Source: Larix kaempferi (lineage: Eukaryota; Streptophyta; Pinopsida; Pinales; Pinaceae). Taken from it: DNA of 64,000 bases. The first letter of the stretch is position 1. The number at the start of each line of letters is the position of its first letter. The stretch lies in the NCBI GenBank assembly GCA_027924585.1, contig BSBM01001068.1, forward strand, positions 682,001 to 746,000. The letters run 5' to 3'. This document shows positions 60,412 to 64,000 of the stretch, piece by piece. The notes below the pieces were generated by a model that saw nothing but the letters and a program-made list of their open reading frames with translations, ran no database searches and had not been told where the DNA came from. Made by a program: the position numbers and the translations under genes.

Positions 60412-61860
60412 TTGGCAAATACATCTAAAAGGTCATCAACATCTGTATACTTGGCGTTGTCCAACTATAGCTGCGCTTTACACATGAAATACTTGACCTA
60501 TTTTCTTCCAATTCTTTCCCAATCTTTCAAAAACACGTTAACCTTCAATCCCAAAGAAATCGAAAACTCAACTATTTATTTGACATCTTTGAGAAAGATA
60601 TGTTCAATCTGCTCAATATATGCTCTGGACTGCTCATGTTTCTCCTCAACTTCTCTGATCATGATTTTGGTTGGAAGTGCATCAACTATATAATACATGA
60701 TAGGGAAGTTTAGTTGTTTAAGTATATCATCAAAAGCAAACCATTGTCTTCTTCAATCCTTCCATCCTTCATTAATAGTGGATTCAACCAGATCACAAAC
60801 ATTTTCCCAAGATTGTAGAGAAATCTCGATTCTCCTTAACTTAATATTATCAAGAATAAGAAATCCTTCAGGTTTATCTTTGATGAATCTTTGCCAATCA
60901 AACACATCATTATTTGCTTTAGAAGCATCCTTCCTTCTATTTACATGATCATATAAAAGATCATATAGATGCTCAAATGAACTGCAATCATCTTGAATTT
61001 GATTCAGTCCTTCAAATAACTTAATCAATAAATTTTTATAATCATCATTAATTCTGAAGGCAAAATCCTTAAATTCATATTTTGTAAACTTGAAACATGA
61101 AGAAGTAGCAGAATGTGACTGATCTAAATTAAATGGTTGCACCATAGCTTGCAACGTTTCAGACAATTTTCCTGCCTCTTCTTTAGTCTTCTGAACTTTT
61201 TCATTAAGCTTTTTATTCTTGGACTGCAAATCCTGAATTTGAGAATCATATTTATTCTTCAACTCCTGCAACCGATTTTGATATTGGTGTTCCAATTCAT
61301 CTTTTTTTTGTTAAGATCTTATAGCTTACTTTCCTTTTCCTCAATTTCCTTAATGTAACAGAATCAAAGTATGCACCAGCAAAGGCTCTCATAGCAGCAG
61401 TTGTTTCCACATCTTCTCTTTTGATGTCTGCAGAAGCTCTTTTCGAAATGATTTGATTGGGAAAATCACCTTGAACTACTATCCCTTCCATGGATCTCTT
61501 ATATCCTCTCTTAACAACTTCCTTTTCATTTTTACTCTAGAAATAATCACCTAGGGAAACTACTGTATCTTCACCAAAATATGCCACAACCTCAACAGTG
61601 GATGAACATGGATCAGAAATAGTGACTATAGGAATTGGTTGTGAAACAACATGAGTAGGAATAGGTACAACCAACTTTTTGGATTGTATGGTCAACTCAA
61701 CAGTAGTCACAATGCTAGAAGATGTAATAGACATTATTGTTGGAGTAAGAATAATTATAGCTAGAGATGGAATTTGCATTTCACCTGTGCTCAATAAGGT
61801 TTCAACTGGAAAGGTTTGTTGAAATTTTGGTACATGGTCATAGAGGCGATCGGAAGTGGT
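60412..61860 (-). pseudogene. Second coiled-coil protein pseudogene of unknown function
   Basis: Minus-strand order: a Ser/Thr/Val/Pro-rich stretch (61794-61537, with VVPIPTHVVSQPIPIVTISD), a short basic and acidic part (61491-61297, with DIKREDVETTAAMRAFAGAY), a coiled coil (61295-61140, with LQSKNKKLNEKVQKTKEEAG), then a helical C-terminal domain (to 60753 and, past a stop, to about 60412, with FDWQRFIKDKPEGFLILDNI). One frame change lies in a run of eight A near 61305, and stops interrupt the rest. The plan, low-complexity region then coiled coil then helical tail, recalls the 27812-31176 pseudogene, but I could not show sequence identity. Function unknown. Confidence 0.5.
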
Positions 61861-62044
61861 GGAGTCAGGATACCTTTTAAAAAAATAAAGTGATCAATAG
61901 TTTCTCTCATTACCACAGATAGTATCTATGCCCAATTAAAAGATTCACCAGTGTTGAGAATATGATGCGCAAGAGGTGCCCATTCTGCTTTGAAAAATAC
62001 ACAATTTGGTAATCCATACAGTCGACACAACATGCTAAACAAAC

Positions 62045-62504
62045 ATTAGAGGAAATTTGAGGTCTAAAATGGGCCTTATAAGAAAACGAGCCAACCATAA
62101 TTGCTTGATGAGTTGGAATTCAAGAACCAATAGAATTTCAATAAAATGAGTCAACCATAATGGTTGACTTGATATATTTGTTATAAAAAAAACTAATTTT
62201 TTTGTTCGTATTTTGAACAATGTCATCATCACGTTTTTTTAAGGTATTCCTTGTATTTGGGGTAGCGTGGTCTGTCAAACGTATGTAGTGTGGGTACTCA
62301 TTGGATGCGGGATTTAATTACGCATCCAATGAGTGCTCCCGCTCTAAATTTGAGAAAAACCATAGGGAGGTATGTTGAGAATACGAACAAAAAAGTATTT
62401 TTTCATTCTTCCTCCAAAATTAATAAATATTATTTTATTATTTTAACTATTATTTTATTATAGTTCCTTAGGAGTTCCATTTTAGACCTCAAATCTCCTC
62501 TAAT
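62045..62504. mobile_element. MITE-like element with nested inverted repeats (about 460 bp)
   Basis: The outer inverted repeats are 28 bp with one mismatch: 62045-62072 (ATTAGAGGAAATTTGAGG...) and 62477-62504. A second inner pair lies at about 62194-62217 and 62370-62393 around TTTTTTGTTCGTATT. The centre has a palindrome (ACTCATTGGATGCG / CGCATCCAATGAGT, about 62298-62333), and another palindrome is GTCAACCATAATGGTTGAC. TA borders both outer repeats, which would fit a mariner/Stowaway-like TA target, but the termini are not the classic Stowaway ones. No ORF. Confidence 0.7.
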
Positions 62505-64000
62505 AGATGCTCGACCGAACCGACACAAATCCAACCAACAATATGTTGACTGAATCATCATCATCACTATCAATTGTTCATGACAAGACATAATGTTGAC
62601 TAAAGAATGATGAGATTATTTACTTCACACAAGTGATACAAGCCATCATTCACCATTAGCATCGTCAAGATAGCCACCATTTAAGAATTTTATCGTATAA
62701 ACCATCACCATGCCAACATACAATCCTTTCTCAAGGCATCGATTTGAGTAATACATGTACAATTACTACAGCAAAATCTACAGTCACTATAGATGATATC
62801 TATGACCACCATCCCACCATATTGTGATAATTACCATTCCCCATCGAGCTCTCCAGCCTAAATATATATAATTTACAAGGCGCAAAGTGACAAATATTCC
62901 CCGTGACCCCTTTTCCTTTTATAATATCTCTTGTAGGTGGTTTCAGGATCACGAGAAGTGTTCTTCCATTACAATTGTTCATTCAGCGGAATGATCCTCG
63001 ACTCGACACGTGGTAAGTAGTAAAAATTCCACTACCACTTACCCTTTTAATTCTCCACGCTAGTTGAAAGTGCGAAATCAACATCAACCATCGATCTTTT
63101 ATTATGCTACTCATCCACCGTATATTTATTCCTGACTTTAACAGGTACCAAAGGTCATTTCGCCAAAGTTTCCAACATTATAGAACATGCACCTTTTCCT
63201 AGTGGATTCCCTGTCTGCCATAGATCTCAACCCTCCTTGAATATAAATTGTTGATTTCTTATAAATTTTTACAAGACGTTTCATTAATCATTATGATCCC
63301 ATTTTTTCTTGGAAGCAGTGTGTAATAAAGGTGAATTTTGTCTTAAATTACTTCATTCGATGCATCAAGTTTTCGCGAGCATTCTTTAGCCACCATCGTA
63401 TTTACTTGACCGTAAAAATATTCACAGTATTTCCAAGCAGTAGTTACAAGTTAGAATTTTTGAGGGTTTGGGTTCGAGTTCCCCTGCAATAGAAAGAAAG
63501 CTCTGGTGTGGCAGTCGAAGCTCAGGTAACAGTTCCACACAACGGGCTCTATTTCACTCTCGGTCCCATATACGTTCAATGCAGCTCAATCCCTAAGCAG
63601 GTTCTATGCTTGGTCCAGACTCTAGTCGCACGCTACCACACTCCAGTCACACACTGCTACATTCCAATTCCCATTCTAAGATCGGTCTACTCCAAATTCC
63701 ACGTAGGTTCCAGGCTATTAAACTCATATAAACAAATATCTGAGATGGGGCTAGTTATTATTTTCGTTGCAACTTTATATACATGACCATGACTGATTTA
63801 TATAATAATTTTTTTATGACTGATTTATATATTAATTTTTTTATAAACATGATGAACATATTTTGCATAAAATTTAACAGTAAGCCATGTAGCTCAGAAA
63901 TTTAATCTTAAACATGAGATTTGTCATATTACTGTCTAACCACAACAATAAACCAAAATTACACATGTACTTTTGTGTCCATACCAATACTCCTTACATG
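62505..64000. other. Terminal spacer, nothing recognised
   Basis: AT-rich sequence with short uninformative frames. A GGTTCGAGTTCC word near 63471 resembles a tRNA B box, but no tRNA fold surrounds it. Confidence 0.4.

Noticed and set aside
63455-63500. GGTTCGAGTTCC word resembling a tRNA or SINE B box
   Set aside because: No A box at the right distance, no cloverleaf and no acceptor pairing. A tRNA-derived SINE scrap is possible but unsupported.

Overview
This window reads as nuclear DNA of a land plant with a large, repeat-rich genome. The repeats are plant Ty1/copia elements primed by initiator Met tRNA, a plant-type L1 LINE with a zf-RVT zinc knuckle and RNase H, a 433-bp satellite, and decayed multi-exon pseudogenes. 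The amount of old nested retrotransposon sequence and the near absence of intact genes would fit a gymnosperm, but that is an inference. I see no convincing intact host gene, no rRNA or tRNA gene, and no CRISPR array.

Layout. A minus-strand degenerate host-type gene (about 202-2419 and 9549-10595) is split by copia element 1 (2420-9543, TSD TTTAT). A 433-bp satellite (10840-22620) carries copia element 2 (11387-18238, TSD CTTTT) and a solo LTR (19073-20932). At 22847-27226 a short LTR element and a 5'-truncated LINE sit together between one 12-bp target duplication. A long coiled-coil pseudogene lies on the minus strand at 27812-31176. It is followed by a partial LTR element with a 2-kb LTR (32897-35360), a plus-strand pseudogene (35394-36200), and a small gag-like fragment (38047-38403).

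From 38811 to 59285 copia sequence is almost continuous: element 3 (minus, 38811-45888), abutting a 5'-truncated element 4 (plus, 45889-51552), then element 5 (minus, 51952-59285). A second coiled-coil pseudogene (about 60412-61860) and a MITE-like inverted repeat (62045-62504) follow. The last 1.5 kb shows nothing I can name.

How the copia copies relate. Elements 1, 4 and 5 are protein-coding-type copies (gag, protease, integrase, RT, RNase H) killed mostly by nonsense mutations. Element 5 keeps one uninterrupted phase of 1352 codons apart from five stops. Elements 2 and 3 are a derived, presumably non-autonomous subfamily. Both lack protease and integrase, both carry the same 1.5-kb foreign segment, and both lost a gag-start segment exactly at a GT-AG boundary still present in elements 1 and 5. 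All five share an unusual 3' region between RNase H and the polypurine tract: an array of short hairpins with a constant AGGNN loop and covarying stems, then a second array built on a GCCCTGGGA core. These arrays and the spliced-looking subfamily are the most original signals here.
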